Source: Azolla caroliniana (taxonomy: Eukaryota; Polypodiophyta). Taken from it: a stretch of DNA of 64,000 nt. How positions within the stretch are numbered: the stretch's first letter is position 1; each line of letters starts with the position of its first letter. A model generated the notes under the pieces. It was not told the DNA's origin, searched no databases, and saw only the letters and a program-made list of their open reading frames with translations. Below, piece by piece: positions 24,511 to 36,800 of the stretch. Made by a program: the position numbers and the translations under genes. Location: NCBI GenBank assembly GCA_043228905.1, contig JBHGNT010000007.1, forward strand, positions 17,980,001 to 18,044,000. Direction: 5' to 3'.

Positions 24511-26745
24511 GAACGCAGCCGTCTAGGTGTGGAACAATCTCTGCTTCGTTCTAGTGAAAGATCATTAACAAGTACATGTAAAGTAGATTGATGACAACAA
24601 GCAACTGAATCAAGCAACAAGATCAACACGAATGCAAGAAGAAGAAAAAAATAGAAAGTGTAAGCACAAGATGAACTGTATTACTCAAGCTCTCAACGAC
24701 ACAATATACAAGATGAACCACACCTTTCAAACTAGGTTACAAAGCCCATTATATACTAACTGGACTAGGGCAACTGCCCTTTGACATATTCACGGAAATG
24801 ACATAGTCCTGAACAAAGTGATCAATATCGAACATCGATATGCTTGGAGGCGTTGTGATGAACCAGATTTTTAGACAGAGCAACAATGCCTTGACTTTCT
24901 CCATATAAAACTGGAGCCGAGTCGGATTCGACTTGTTGAAACGTACAAGCCAGCCAACCGAGCCATAAGGCCTCCTTCATCGCATCGGACGTGGCTACGT
25001 ATTCGACCTCAGTCATTGATGTGGTAGTGCACTCTTGAGGTTTTGATTTCCACGAAATCGCTCCATTGCCGAATTTGAAACAATATCTGGTTGTCGATTT
25101 TTGACTGTCCACACAACCAACAAAGTTCGAGTTGGTATAACTGACTACGCCCGAGGTATTGTTCGGGCTGAATAAGATGCCATAGTCTTTTGTGCCCATA
25201 AGATATTTGAACACATGCTTTACTGCGTTCCAATGCGATCGGCCGGGATTGTGCATGAATATGCTGATGACTCCAACAACGTGAGCATTGTCAAGCTGTG
25301 TCGCGACCATCACGTACATCAAGGAGCCGACTACCGGTGCATGCAGTACCGACTTCATAGTTTCCCTCTCTGAACCGGACGTCGGGCAGGCTCTCTAAGA
25401 TAGCTGAGTGCTAATGAGAAGCGGGGTCGAAGCAGATTTGGCCGATTGCATGCTGAAGCATTCCAAGACACGTCCAATGTAGTCAGATTGAGACAAAAAC
25501 AACTGTCTTCAATTTTGATTCCGACTTATCTTCATTCTGAGAATGTGTCTTGCCGGACTGAGATCCGTCATGGCAAACTTTAACCGCAGTGGCCGAACAA
25601 GTTCGGCGAGCTCTCCGGCATGTAGACCGGAGAGTAGCATGTCATCCATGTAGATGATGAGGAAGATGGGTGACCCATCTTGAGCTGTTTTCGTGAAGAG
25701 GAAGTGGTCCTCATCGAACTTCTTGTACCACTGTCATGGTGCTTGTTTTAGGCCATACAGACTCTTCCTGGGTCGGAAGACTAGATGTTCTTGGCCAAAT
25801 TCCACAAAGCCTTGCGGGAGCTCCATATAAATTTCCTCCTCTAAATCACCATCGAGATAGGCCGTCTTTACATCTAATTGTATAAGCTCCAAATTCTTGG
25901 TTGCCACCATGCCGAGCATAAATCAAAAGGTTTCATTTTCGAAACAGACGCCATATTCTTGTCGAAACCCTTTCGCAACTAAACTGGCCTTGAATTTTGG
26001 GGTGATTGAATCAGACGTCTCTTTTAGTCTGTAGACCAACTTGCATGGAAGAGCACGCCAATTTTTCGGTAATTCGACCAGGTTCCAAGTTTTGCTTGCT
26101 CGAATGGAGTTCATTTGCAACTCATCGCCAAATGCCATGTGGCCGAATCCGCGGATATCGATGCTTCTTCGTATGACGTCGGTTCACCGACTTCTGTGAA
26201 GAATACTGCAGGAGAGTACCTCTCTGGGGGTTGCGACAGTCTCTCAGATCATTGAGGTATCACTGGACTTATCGCATCGGGTATCGAGGTTGGATGGTCT
26301 ACAGTCGAACCACTCGGTTGTTTCGAGTCGAGCGTTATCGAGTCAGGGCTTGAGAATTCGATTACCTGTGAAGCCGATCTCTTGTTATGGGTTGGGCTTT
26401 CGTGAAGGGTCGACACTTTGGAAAAAGTGACCCTTCGAACTTCAATAGGTCTTTCGGCCGTCTTATGCATAGTTGACTCATTGAACATGACGTCTGAACT
26501 TCGCATGATCTGTCTGTGTTATGGATCCCAAAGTCGGTAACTGATTTCGCCATCTGGTCCATAACTAAGGAAAATACATTTCTTGTACCGCGGTTCGAGT
26601 TTTTGGCAATTGTCCTTTAGGATGAGGGCGTACGCCTTGCACCCGAAATCCTTAGTTATTCGTAATTCGACTTACTGCCGGTCCATAATTCCTGAGGTAT
26701 TCGAAGTCCTAGAGGCCGACCGCCTTTGTTCGGCCACCATCGCTA
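24511..26745 (-). pseudogene. Copia C relic, minus strand (integrase end, reverse transcriptase, RNase H)
   Basis: On the minus strand are the end of integrase (IPQELWTGSKSNYE and FGCKAYALILKDNCQKLEPR at 26.72-26.57 kb), a linker (26506-26249), reverse transcriptase segments (26138-25923, 25919-25734 with LDVKTAYLDGDLEEEIYM) and RNase H (25358-24822). Frames change repeatedly. The 24.51-24.82 kb stretch may hold its 3' LTR, but no matching partner was found. Reverse transcriptase and RNase H sequence clearly mark it as copia. Confidence 0.75.
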
Positions 26746-27744
26746 TGGGTGTCGTTATTCTTGGTCGTCGCCGCCCTTCGTCTGGCTGTCGTCGCTTCAT
26801 TCGGTTATCTCCTTTCCTTCCTACTTCCTGTTGCTATTGGCAACTGTCCGGCCATCTTCGGCCCTGTCTGTCCAGTTAGGCAGTGACTTTCCGGTCCGTG
26901 TTCATTTTTTCCGGCCATCTACAAGTTGCATCTCCATCCACCGTCTCTGTTCAATCGTTGGGTGTCCGACTGCCGCTTTCCAGCCGATTCTGTCGCCATT
27001 CGTCAATTCTCCTCCGTTGTTCGGCCTTGTCCGTTTAGTTGTCACCATCTTTGTCCAAGGTTATTCGGTGCCTGTTTGTCCTTCTGGTGTCTTTCCATCA
27101 ATGTCCATTTGTCTGGCCCGTTTGGTTGTGTCTTTCCGGTTTTTTATTCGTCTGAGTCGTGGTTGTCTGTCTTTTCAGTCGTTTCTGTCTTTCCGGATTT
27201 CCGGACAACACCATCATTCTCTTTTCTTTTGTTCTCTTTTGTGATTAGATTTGTGCCAAATAGACCCAACACAAACCAACAGAACACACTTGAATACACC
27301 TTAATTCGCAGCGAAATCGTGCAACAATGAATTTGCCATTTCCCACTTCTTTCGCACATTGTCATCGTCATTTACTGCACATTGTCATTGATTCCATTTC
27401 TCGTACATCATCACCACATAACATTCTTCGACTTCCTTGCTCACATCATCACCATTTTTGTATATCGTCTTCTTATGTGAACACATGACACGCCTGTGGG
27501 ACAATGCATTGCACGGTGAACCCACTTGCCATGGCAACTCTTCTCGACCGACACTCCATCGGTCAGAAATCCCTCGACTGGATCACTACTGTACGATCCA
27601 TAAATTTGATCGGAGCTTTGCTTGACTCGAACCTTCTCGTTCGGTCAGCACAAGTCGCGATTGGATCATACATCAATCGGCTAGTTCAATGTGCCATGGG
27701 TCGTGAAATCGTGTGTCATGTGAGTTGTGTTTTCAAAATTTCAT
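26746..27744. other. Unassigned pyrimidine-rich sequence
   Basis: The plus strand is rich in C and T with recurrent TTCGGCC and TTCCGG words up to about 27.24 kb, then becomes mixed. Open frames on the plus strand here have biased Phe/Ser/Leu composition and no recognisable domain. It may be the eroded 5' end of Copia C or an LTR of unknown family. Confidence 0.4.
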
Positions 27745-27905
27745 GATTTGTACCACTTATTTTTTGAAATTCTAGTTTTTACCCTCATGTTTTTAAATTT
27801 TTTATATTCTGCCCTCCATTTTCTGAAAATTTTACTTCTGCCCTCGAGCTTCTGAAATTCGATGGTATGCCCTCGAATTATTGAATTTTTCCTCTCTACC
27901 CCTTT
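27745..27905. repeat. Degenerate ~30-bp tandem repeat, 4-5 copies
   Basis: Successive units begin CCTC and carry a TTCTGAAATTTTA-like centre and a TTCTGC or TATGC end (CCTCATG, CCTCCAT, CCTCGAG, CCTCGAA). Copies differ at several positions. It sits just upstream of the promoter region of Gypsy D. Confidence 0.6.
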
Positions 27906-28690
27906 CTCTTTCTCTCCTGCTTTCTTGTTTGCTTGTTCTTTCTTTGTTCTCCTATTTGTCTGTCGATTTCGTTTTCTTCTTCTCTTTCCTTCTTGCATCA
28001 GTCACTACCTCTGCCATGGCTGCAACTTCTTCTTCCTCTTCTTGTTCTTCTTTTTTTCTCCTTCTTCTCCTTCTTTGTCGTTGTCCTCCTCTGATTTCTT
28101 CCTTTTCTATCTCTTGCTTTTTTCTTTCTCTTCTTCCATCGGTCATCTATGGCCATTTCCATCTGTCGGCGACCGGCTTTGTACTTTCCGACTCTACCTA
28201 TTTTCCATAGGCCAGAAATATAAATACATCATATGTAAACTCGCCGGTAGGTAGAAAAGTAGGTGAGGAAATAGGTAGAACTAAGTCGAGTTTTTAGCCC
28301 TGACAATCAGCTGATGGCTCGGCTCTGTCTAAAGAAGAGAACTATATAAACCGAGATCTGCATACCTCGAAGGGGGAGATACCTAGATTATTTAGCAAGA
28401 TTAACATCGTAGCCCTGAGCTCTGCACAAACTGTTTCCGGCCGAGAGCCATGTACTATAATCGATGTGAGCTTCTCATTTAATATAAATCTTGCTCTTAC
28501 TGTTCCTTCATCTATGTATCTCCCCGTACTCGTAACCAAGCTACGTTTATGCCTAACGGGTTGTAGCCCGTGTACGCTCCTCATTCTCGTATTGTCTTCT
28601 CAGTGTAGAAGAGGCTTCCACGTAACATGACCCCTTGATATTGATAGCCTGTGGGCTCATCGAAGGTGTTTTCCCTAGAAACAGTTAACA
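27906..28690 (+). repeat. Gypsy D 5' LTR (start not defined)
   Basis: A TATATAAA box at 28343-28350 and an end AGTTAACA at 28690 followed by CAATTTGGCACGCC define an LTR end and primer-binding site. The same arrangement occurs in Gypsy H (59460) and Gypsy J (53073). The 5' part is CT-rich with a run of Ser codons. The exact LTR start and any target duplication are not visible. Confidence 0.6.
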
Positions 28691-28799
28691 CAATTTGGCA
28701 CGCCCTGTTACAGTTGTAAGGTCACAACGAACTATGTAGGAGGCAAACCTTAGCCGCCATTAGGACACCCAATCGCATCACGCGGTCTTGGCCACTTGC

Positions 28800-31183
28800 C
28801 TGATGCCCTGAGCCAGTTGAAGGAACTTCCGACTTGGCGGTCACTGACCAATCTTTCTAGGAACTATCAACGGCTCACCGGTTGCAATCCTCGCCACCCG
28901 ATACCCAGTTGCGAGTTGATTCTGCACCGACCTCCTCGCCAAGCCCTCCAGAGGTCACCCAACCTGACCCTAACCCTTTTCCGGCTTTACCTGAAGACCC
29001 GGATCTCGATACCATGCCTTACCCTTACCCACGATATACAGACGGCCCCAACGCGGAATCGCACACCCATGCTTTCGTGTCCACATGGCAGGCCAACCAC
29101 TCGACGTAGCGGTTATCGGCTGCCGAGATTGAGTCCTCCAAAATTGCGGAATTTGATCTATCCCTCGATGGGCCGACTGCTCGATGGTATTCCCGCCTCG
29201 ACGTGGGGGAGGTCACAATGTTCCAGGACGTCCGAACAAAGTTTCTAGAGTTATTTTACCGCGAAGTTCCGAAGTGAGAACTGCTCCGACAGTTCTTTTC
29301 CATGAGCCAAGAACCTCACGAGACAGTCACCTAGTTCACAATCCGGTTTCAGGATCTCTACCGACAACTGGCCAACGATGTCTCCGCTCATCACATTCCG
29401 GATACTTTCCTTTCCAGCCAGCGGGAGCCTCTACAGACGACTCTTGCACTTACAAATTTCTCGAACCAGAAAATCGAGCAAGTCATCCCACGCGTCCTCG
29501 CCATCGATCAGACACAACATAACACGGCTTTCTCCATGGGCTCTTTGATAAGCACCCTTCCTCAGGAGGACAACCGGTTCCGACAAGACCTCTAGTGCAC
29601 AGCCTGCTTGGGTTCAGGCCATCTGGCTCTCGAGTGCCCTCACCGGCCACATTGTCCAATCTGTTAGTCCCGATCCCACACGATTGAACTATGCGAATAC
29701 AACATGCTCAACCGCACAACGATGGCTCCGGTTTGCCAGATCGAGCCTCGGAATACATACTCACAATAGGATGAACGTCAGTCATACTGACATCAGGAGA
29801 ACGAGCGACCACGATCCCTGGATTGTCGGCACCGCGACGACGACCGCTACCGCCAAGACAACCCTTGGAGATCGGACGACCGCTGTGACCAATACCACGA
29901 TGACCAATATAGAGTAAACGATGAGTATGAACGATGCGACGAAGATCGGGATGACCGGTACGATCAACGGTATTCACGAAACGATAGAAGAAACGACATA
30001 ACAACAATCGTCGTCGGGACCCCCCTCAAAACGTTGTCGTAGTGTAATACGCACACTACGTGGAAAATTACATTTTTGGTCTCTCCGGATAGGACATGGA
30101 GTACCCGGTGAGAATCGGAAGAAGGAACTGGTAAGGATCGAAACTGGTAAGGAGACCCGGCAAGAGCCGGATGAAGAAGGCCGGTAAGAGTCGGTGAGAA
30201 ACGGACGAAGAGATCGGTAAGGAGGTCCTGGTAAGAACCGGACAAAGAAAACTAGCAAGCACCGGATGAAGCAGAACCGGAAAGAACCGGATGAAGAGAC
30301 ATATTTGTAAATAGAAGAAAGTATAAAAAAAAAATATATTACATGCATAGGGCAAGATTCGAACCTTGCACGTCCATGTTAATAATGTTAAGCCTTATCA
30401 TTATACTAGGCTATTATGAATTTTAAAGTTATACTAAACTTTATCCCATGTAAAATTTCTAGACATGCATGGTACAAAACGTTATTCATGCATAGACACT
30501 CGAGTTAAAAGAAAAGATGAGATAGAAAGCTAATCATACACATGCAGTGTGCATGAAAACTAAAGATAGGAAAAGCATGATGCTTGCATGTGATAAACTT
30601 AGACTCTTCCAACACTATATAAGGAAGGGAGAAAGATGTATAGAGGTTGTTGATTATTTTTAAAGGGGATTAATATAATATAATCGTGGGATTCACGAGT
30701 TTTTCATATCTTTCTTTCTTACAATATATTTCATATTCTTAATTGCCTTAGAGTTTTCTTTCCTCCTAGTCCAAAACCTCAGCGGTTCCCACCCAACTCA
30801 CGCAACCATCCGGAGCCGTAAGGCACGACAACGTACCCCACAACTCTCTTCCCCATAACGCGCCACAGGCCAACATGCCTACACAAGCGGCCGGGAACCA
30901 CTCACAACCTTTCCCACACCCTGAGCACAGTGACACCAGCAACTCGACATCCGTTACCTGCTTTAAGAGTAACCAACCCGGCCACTACGCTACCCAATGC
31001 CCAACCACAGACCGTGGCAAGGACCCAGCCGTGAATACTATTATGGCCGACGTCCAACACATCACTACACGCAGCAAATCCCAGGCCACCCAATGGCAGG
31101 TACAAGACATCCGACAAGCAACCAAGGAATGGATTGACACCGCTAACAAAAGCAACGTGGAGCGGATGCACACAGAGATGTAG
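28800..31183 (+). pseudogene. Gypsy D gag, interrupted by an insertion
   Basis: One frame runs from about 28.82 kb to 30032 with at least seven nonsense codons and no frameshift. It holds a retrotransposon gag domain (YPRYTDG, LSLDGPTARWYSRL, FLELFYREVP), a zinc knuckle CTACLGSGHLALEC (about 29.6 kb), a second CPIC-type knuckle, and a linker rich in Arg, Asp and Tyr. After the insertion at 30033-30772 the end of gag (30875-31183) carries a damaged knuckle CFKSNQPGHYATQC, where the second Cys is Ser. Gag forms the particle and binds element RNA. H is a close relative and J a more distant one. Confidence 0.8.
30033..30772 (+). mobile_element. Solo-LTR-like insertion in Gypsy D gag
   Basis: A 740-bp segment is flanked by the direct repeat AAAAC (30028-30032 and 30773-30777) and interrupts gag. 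It has a CGTAGTG/CACTACG hairpin at its start, a CCGG-rich array (30.08-30.30 kb) ending in GACATATTTGTAAATA like the F LTR, an antisense tRNA-like block (30.34-30.42 kb), and a TATATAAGG box at about 30.62 kb. It contains no protein domain. A solo LTR or a small non-autonomous LTR element fits; the family is unknown. Confidence 0.6.
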
Positions 31184-31189
31184 GACGTG

Positions 31190-32413
31190 AGCATCGGAGA
31201 ACCATAGTCCACCGGACCATCCACCGCGGCAGAAGATGACCATCTGTGGGACACCCTTACCAGTTCTAGGATCTCGCTGCCATTACATAAGCTTTTACCG
31301 CTTATGCCACGCTTTCGAGAGACCTTGGCTACGCTCATGACTAACGACAAATCGACCGCACCCCCGGTGAACCTGACAGAGCTGGGGACGCATTAGATAT
31401 AGCCATTGGCAGTGCGCTCATTCAACGCACACCACCAAATTGGTACCGGCCAGTGTATTACGCTAGCCGACGACTCTCAGCCGTGGAAAAGAACTACTCA
31501 ACAACTGAATGCGAGGCCCTCGGTATGGTCTATAACATCAACAAATTCCGGCATTACCTCTTGGGCCGGAACTTCACATTCCATGTTGATCACTCGGCTC
31601 TTCTCTACTTGGTTAATAAGCAGTCCTTCACAGGTCGCTTGGCCCGATGGATGCTCCTGCTACAGGAGTTTGATTTTCAGATCCAACACCGGCCCGACGT
31701 TCAACACGCCGTAGCTGATTACTTGAGCCGCCTCGAGTTAGGAGAACCAACCGAGTCTATGTACGATGATCTACCCGACACCGCCCTTTTCAGTCTCGCA
31801 ATGGTGCCAAACAAAAATGAAGATGAATGGATCACGGAGATGACCCATTTTCTCAGCACCGGCCTTCCTCCCGACCAGTTGACCCTTGACGCTCGGAAAC
31901 GACTAGCTGTCAGGAGCCGAAACTTTTGTCTCGTCTTCGACACCCTCTACCACAAAGGATCAGACGGCATCTGGCGCCATGCAATCCTTCAATTCGAGAA
32001 ACACGCAATCCTCCAGGAGGCACATCACGGAATCGTGGGGGGACATTACGCTGGAGAGGCCACGACAAGAAAAATATGGCAGAGTGGCTAATGGTGGCCC
32101 ACAACAAAAAAAGATGCTCATGAATTCTGTCGATAGTGCGATCTGTATCAACTCATGGGACAATCGATTGAGCAAGCCCGGATGCCGCACCAACCCATCC
32201 TCCTGTTAGAACCATTTCAAAAGTGCAGGTTAGATTTTATGGGACCTTTCAAACTAGCCGCGGCTCGCATCGGTAACAAATACATAATCGTGGCCACGGA
32301 CTATTGCACCAAATGGGTCGAGGCTAAGGCACTACGAGACAACAAGACTGCATCCACGACAAAATTCATATACGAACATCTATGGTGCCGATATGGATGC
32401 CTAATCGAGCTCA
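31190..32413 (+). pseudogene. Gypsy D pol remnant: RNase H and first half of integrase
   Basis: Protease and most of the reverse transcriptase are deleted near 31.39 kb, shown by comparison with J. The RNase H follows (PNWYRPVYYASRRLS, HVDHSALLYLV), then the H2C2 zinc-binding region and integrase core start (FMGPFKLAAARIGNKYIIVATDYCTKWVEA in overlapping pieces). Frames shift at about 32.09 kb. The sequence stops at 32413 in the middle of the integrase core because element E inserted there; it resumes at 37701. Confidence 0.85.
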
Positions 32414-32766
32414 TGTCAAGATTCGAACTCTTGACACGACCATGTTATAATCTACTATTATGAGTTAACCAAGATATCTAGTACTAGTTATGTATGTAAT
32501 TGTTCCTTATTATTTTGCTAGCATCATGTGCATAGTTGCTCCCTTGTAGTATTTACACTTGGCACATGCATGCATACCTACATGCTCTATTGTAGATTCA
32601 CATGCGTGCAACAAGTATGCATGCCATGTAGTATAAATAGAGGAGTTCACCTTGAAGGAATTCAAGGTGAACAACACCAGTTATGGAGTCTTTCCTTTAG
32701 TACTATCTTCTTTCTTGTCCATTTGGTTATCTTCTTCGTTGTCTCTTGAGTTTATGATCCGTGACA
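32414..32766 (+). repeat. Gypsy E 5' LTR
   Basis: Starts with a hairpin, TGTCAAGA and TCTTGACA separated by 7 nt. TATAAATA lies at 32632-32639. A 12-bp-arm hairpin (32645-32656 with 32661-32672, GGAA loop) sits where transcription should begin. Confidence 0.95.
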
Positions 32767-32816
32767 GTCTGTTCACCTTCCCATCCTCATAGCTCTCCCT
32801 CTCATAAGCCATAGCT

Positions 32817-33833
32817 ATGTCCGACTCAACTAGTGAGTTAGGCCAAATAATGGTAGCCTTACGACAACTACAGCTTGAAAATGAAGCTCTTCGAAATTCT
32901 TTACAAGAACTTCAAGTCGGTACCTCCCTATCCTCACAACCCCCGAACCCTAGTCTCCCACAACAACCTAGCCTAGAGCCCGATCTTCTACCAACATCTA
33001 GCCTAGCTTCGTCACAGATTCTTGAGCCTAAGGTTAGCCTCCTAGAAAAATTTGATGGAACGAGGTCGCGTTTCCGAGGGTTCATCAACCAAGTTCGACT
33101 TATCATTCGGCTACAACCTCAACGTTATGGAGATGGTCTTCGACAAGTCGGCCTTGTGGGCACCCTTCTCTCCGGTCCGGCCCAAGCTTGGTTTGCACCA
33201 TTGGTAGAAACCTCATCACCTTTATTGGAGGACTTTCCCGCCTTCCTCGCCGAGTTAGAGGCCACATTTGGAGAGATAGACCAACGACGTACAGCTCTTA
33301 ACAAGATTTATGCACTCGAACAAGGTTCACGTGCAGCTTCGGTCTATGCTTCCGAATTTCGACAACTAGCATGCGACGTCAATTGGGATGATCAAGCTTT
33401 AGCTGATCACTTTCGGCGCGGTCTTCAAAGCAATGTCAAGAATCTTCTCTTAAACTTTCCAGAGCCCACCTCGTTATCCCAAGCGATTTCACAAGCAGTC
33501 CATTGTGACAATCGTCTTTTCGAATTTCGCCAAGAAGAGCGCCGGACTTGGTTCCCACCTCATTCACTTCCACGCCACGCCCCGGTCATACAACCCCAAG
33601 CATCCTCACACTCGCCTACTTCGGTAGATGCTCCTGTCCCCATGGAAATTGATCAAGCCCGATTTTGACCATTGACTGATGCTGAACGACAATTTCGGCG
33701 GGCTAATGGCTTGTGCATGTATTGTGGCGCCTCCGGTCATGTCGTTCGCCATTGTCCTAGGAGTACTCGCCCACAATTCCATAGAGCTAACGGACCCCAA
33801 CATCCGGAAAACGACATCGTTCGGTTGCAGTAG
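32817..33833 (+). pseudogene. Gypsy E gag with one TGA
   Basis: The ATG at 32817 opens a gag with a coiled-coil-like N-terminus (LRQLQLENEALRNSLQELQ), a capsid-like middle (KFDGTRSRFRGFINQVRL) and, after a TGA at 33666-33668, a zinc knuckle CMYCGASGHVVRHC. The TGA lies where a CGA Arg codon would continue the frame. The frame ends with TAG at 33831. Pol is in the -1 frame and opens at 33791, so the two overlap by about 43 nt. Confidence 0.88.
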
Positions 33834-36800
33834 GAGCCATGCAACTGAACATCTCCCGTCGCCCACATTCTCTTGGTTCCATTGCCGGACCATCAGGCAA
33901 TTTCACATTGGAGGTATGGCTTTCATTTAACTCTAGTTCCATTCACTCTATTGCTTTACTTGATTCTGGGGCATCTTCTTGCTTCATCGACGTCGCGTTT
34001 GCCCAAGCACATGGTGTACCTGTCATTGGCCTCTCAAAACCCATTCAAATTGAAGCCATCGACGGGTGCGTCCTCTCGTCAGGTGCAATTACTCAAGCTA
34101 CAATCCCATTAGGGCTTCGGGTGGGCTCACACCAAGAGGAGCTCACCTTTTACCTCATCGCATCTCCTCGACATCCGATCGTCTTAGGACTAACGTGGTT
34201 GGAGGCGCACAATCCAATAGTGGATTGGTGCAACCGCTCGATCACATTTAGCAAGCCAAGATGCTCGTGCAAAAGTATGAAGGTAAATTCAGTTTCCTAT
34301 CCTTCGGAGACGGTCGACTCCGAATTGACTACCCCATCATCCGTCCAGGATGGGTTTGTTTGTGGCACCATTTCTAACACACTCCATGTTATTCCCGAAA
34401 AATACCAACACTTCTCCGACGTATTTGAAAAATGTAATGCTGATCGGTTGCCTGAACACCGGCTCTACGACTGTCCGATTGATCTTCAAGAAGGTGCGTG
34501 TCCACCCTTTGGTCCTCTATATGCGTTGTCTGCACCAGAGTTGAAGGCCCTTCATGTGTATCTTGATGAGAACCTCGAGAAAGGCTTTATTCAACCTTCT
34601 AAGTCACCAGCTGGGGCCCCCATTTTATTTGTGAAGAAGAAGGACGGCTCTCTACGCTTATGCGTCGACTACCGAGGTCTCAACAAACTCACTGTGCGCA
34701 ACCGCTATCCGCTACCTCTGATCCCCGAACTCCTTGATCGGCTCCGAGTTGCGTGTGTCTTCTCCAAAGTTGATCTGCGTGGCGCGTACAATCTAGTACG
34801 CATCAAGCCGGGGGATGAATGGAAAACCGCATTTCGAACACAGTATGGGCATTTCGAATACAAGGTAATGCCTTTTGGTCTTACTAACGCTCCCGTAGTT
34901 TTTCAACATATGATGAATGATATTTTCCGGGAATATCTTGATCTTTTTGTTGTCATTTACCTCGATGATATTCTCATTTTCTCGCCAAACATGGAGGAGC
35001 ACACTCGCCAAGTCCGATTAGTTCTGGCCAAACTTCGCGAGCATGGCCTTTATGCCAAAGGCGAGAAATGCGAGTTCGACCGTACCTCGATCGAATTTCT
35101 GGGCTACATCATCTCGCCCATTGGCATCACCATGGATATGAAGAAGGTCTCTGTCATTCAGGCGTGGGCGACTCCAAGGCGACTTAAAGATGTGCAATCC
35201 TTCCTCGGCTTCGCAAATTTTTACCGTCGCTTCATCAAGGGGTTTTCCACCCTAGCACAACCTCTTATCGCTCTCACCCATAAAGGCACTCCATTTTTAT
35301 GGACCTCGGAGGCACAAAATGCGTTCGACTCACTCAAACACGCATTCATCACTGCCCCGGTGCTGCTACATGCCGACCCCACAAAACCCTTCCAAGTCGA
35401 AACCGATGCCTCTGACTTTGCCATTGGCGCCATCTTATCCCAAGCAGACGACAACAACCTAATGCACCCAGTGGCTTACTATTCCCGAAAATTTACGGCA
35501 TCTGAAATCAATTATCCCATTTACGACAAGGAGCTTGCTGCTATCATTGCTGCCTTTGAAGAATGGCGACCCTACTTGGCTGGCCGACCCTACTTGGTAG
35601 TGACTGATCATAAAAATTTAGTTTATTTTTCCACCACTCGTACTTTGAATCGAAGGCAGGCCCGTTGGTCTACATTTCTCACCGACTACGATTTTGAGAT
35701 CGTATTTCGACCTGGTGGCCAACATGGGAAGGCTGATGCCCTTTCTCGCCGAGCTGACCTTGCACTCCGCCCTGGGGATGCTGCTTATGCTCAACAATCT
35801 AGACGTTTGTTGAAACCCGACCAATTGCATCTGTTTGCCACTTGTATGTTGCAGGATGATTCTTTACTCCAACAAATCACTGATGCATCCAAGACCGATG
35901 CGTTCGCCAACGAGATTCGAGATAGTTTGCAAAACCCCTCCAAGGCGACCAAAAGGAAGGATCTTGACACCTTCACCATACAAGAGGGTTTGTTGTTCTG
36001 AGATCATCTCTTATACATCCCAGAGGGCCCATGTCGCACCCGGGTGTTGCGGGAATGCCACGATGACCCACTTGCAGGTCATTTCGGGGTTGCGAAAACC
36101 CTCGAGCTAATCTCTCGGGGGTATTGGTGGCCACAACCATGGAAGCTGGTCAAAGAATACATAAAGAGTTGTGAGATTTGTGCTCGCTCCAAAGCCATTC
36201 ATCATCGGCCATACGGCTTACTACAGCCGCTTTCATGTCCTTGTCGTCCTTGGGCCTCTATCTCTATGGACCTGATAACTGATCTACCCTTGGTCAATAG
36301 CTATGACTCGGTGTTGGTCGTTGTCGATCGGTTTACGAAGATGGCTCACTTCACTCCATGCTCCAAAACCATTTCCGGAGAAGGAATGGTGCATCTCCTA
36401 CTCAACAATGTAGTACGCTTGCATGGACTCCCCGATGATGTCATCTCGGATCGTGGACCCCAGTTTGTCTCTCACTTCTGGCAGCGCCTGCTACAAACTC
36501 TAGGCATCTCTGTCAAGTTGTCCTCCGCTTATCACCCCCAAACTGACGGGCAAACGGAGCGTGTCAACCAAATCCTTGAGCAGTATCTTCGGTGCTCGGT
36601 TAGTTACCAACAAGATGATTGGGTCAACTTACTTTCGCTCGCGGAATTCGCCTACAATAATTCTCTCCATGCATCGACTGGCGTCACTCCCTTCTTTGCC
36701 AACTACGGTTTACATCCTCGCTTCAACATTTCCCTTCCTACCACTTCCGTGAACCCTTCGGCGGAGGATCGTGCCCGCATTTTGGAAGAAGTACATCGTG

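Noticed and set aside
26726-28254. Several plus-strand frames of 75-170 codons rich in Phe, Ser and Leu
   Set aside because: They arise from CT-rich DNA, lack domains, and overlap LTR-like and tandem-repeat sequence.
33806-33812. GGAAAAC as a slippery site for E gag/pol
   Set aside because: It does not fit the X-XXY-YYZ pattern because the first three bases differ; only the frame overlap is reported.
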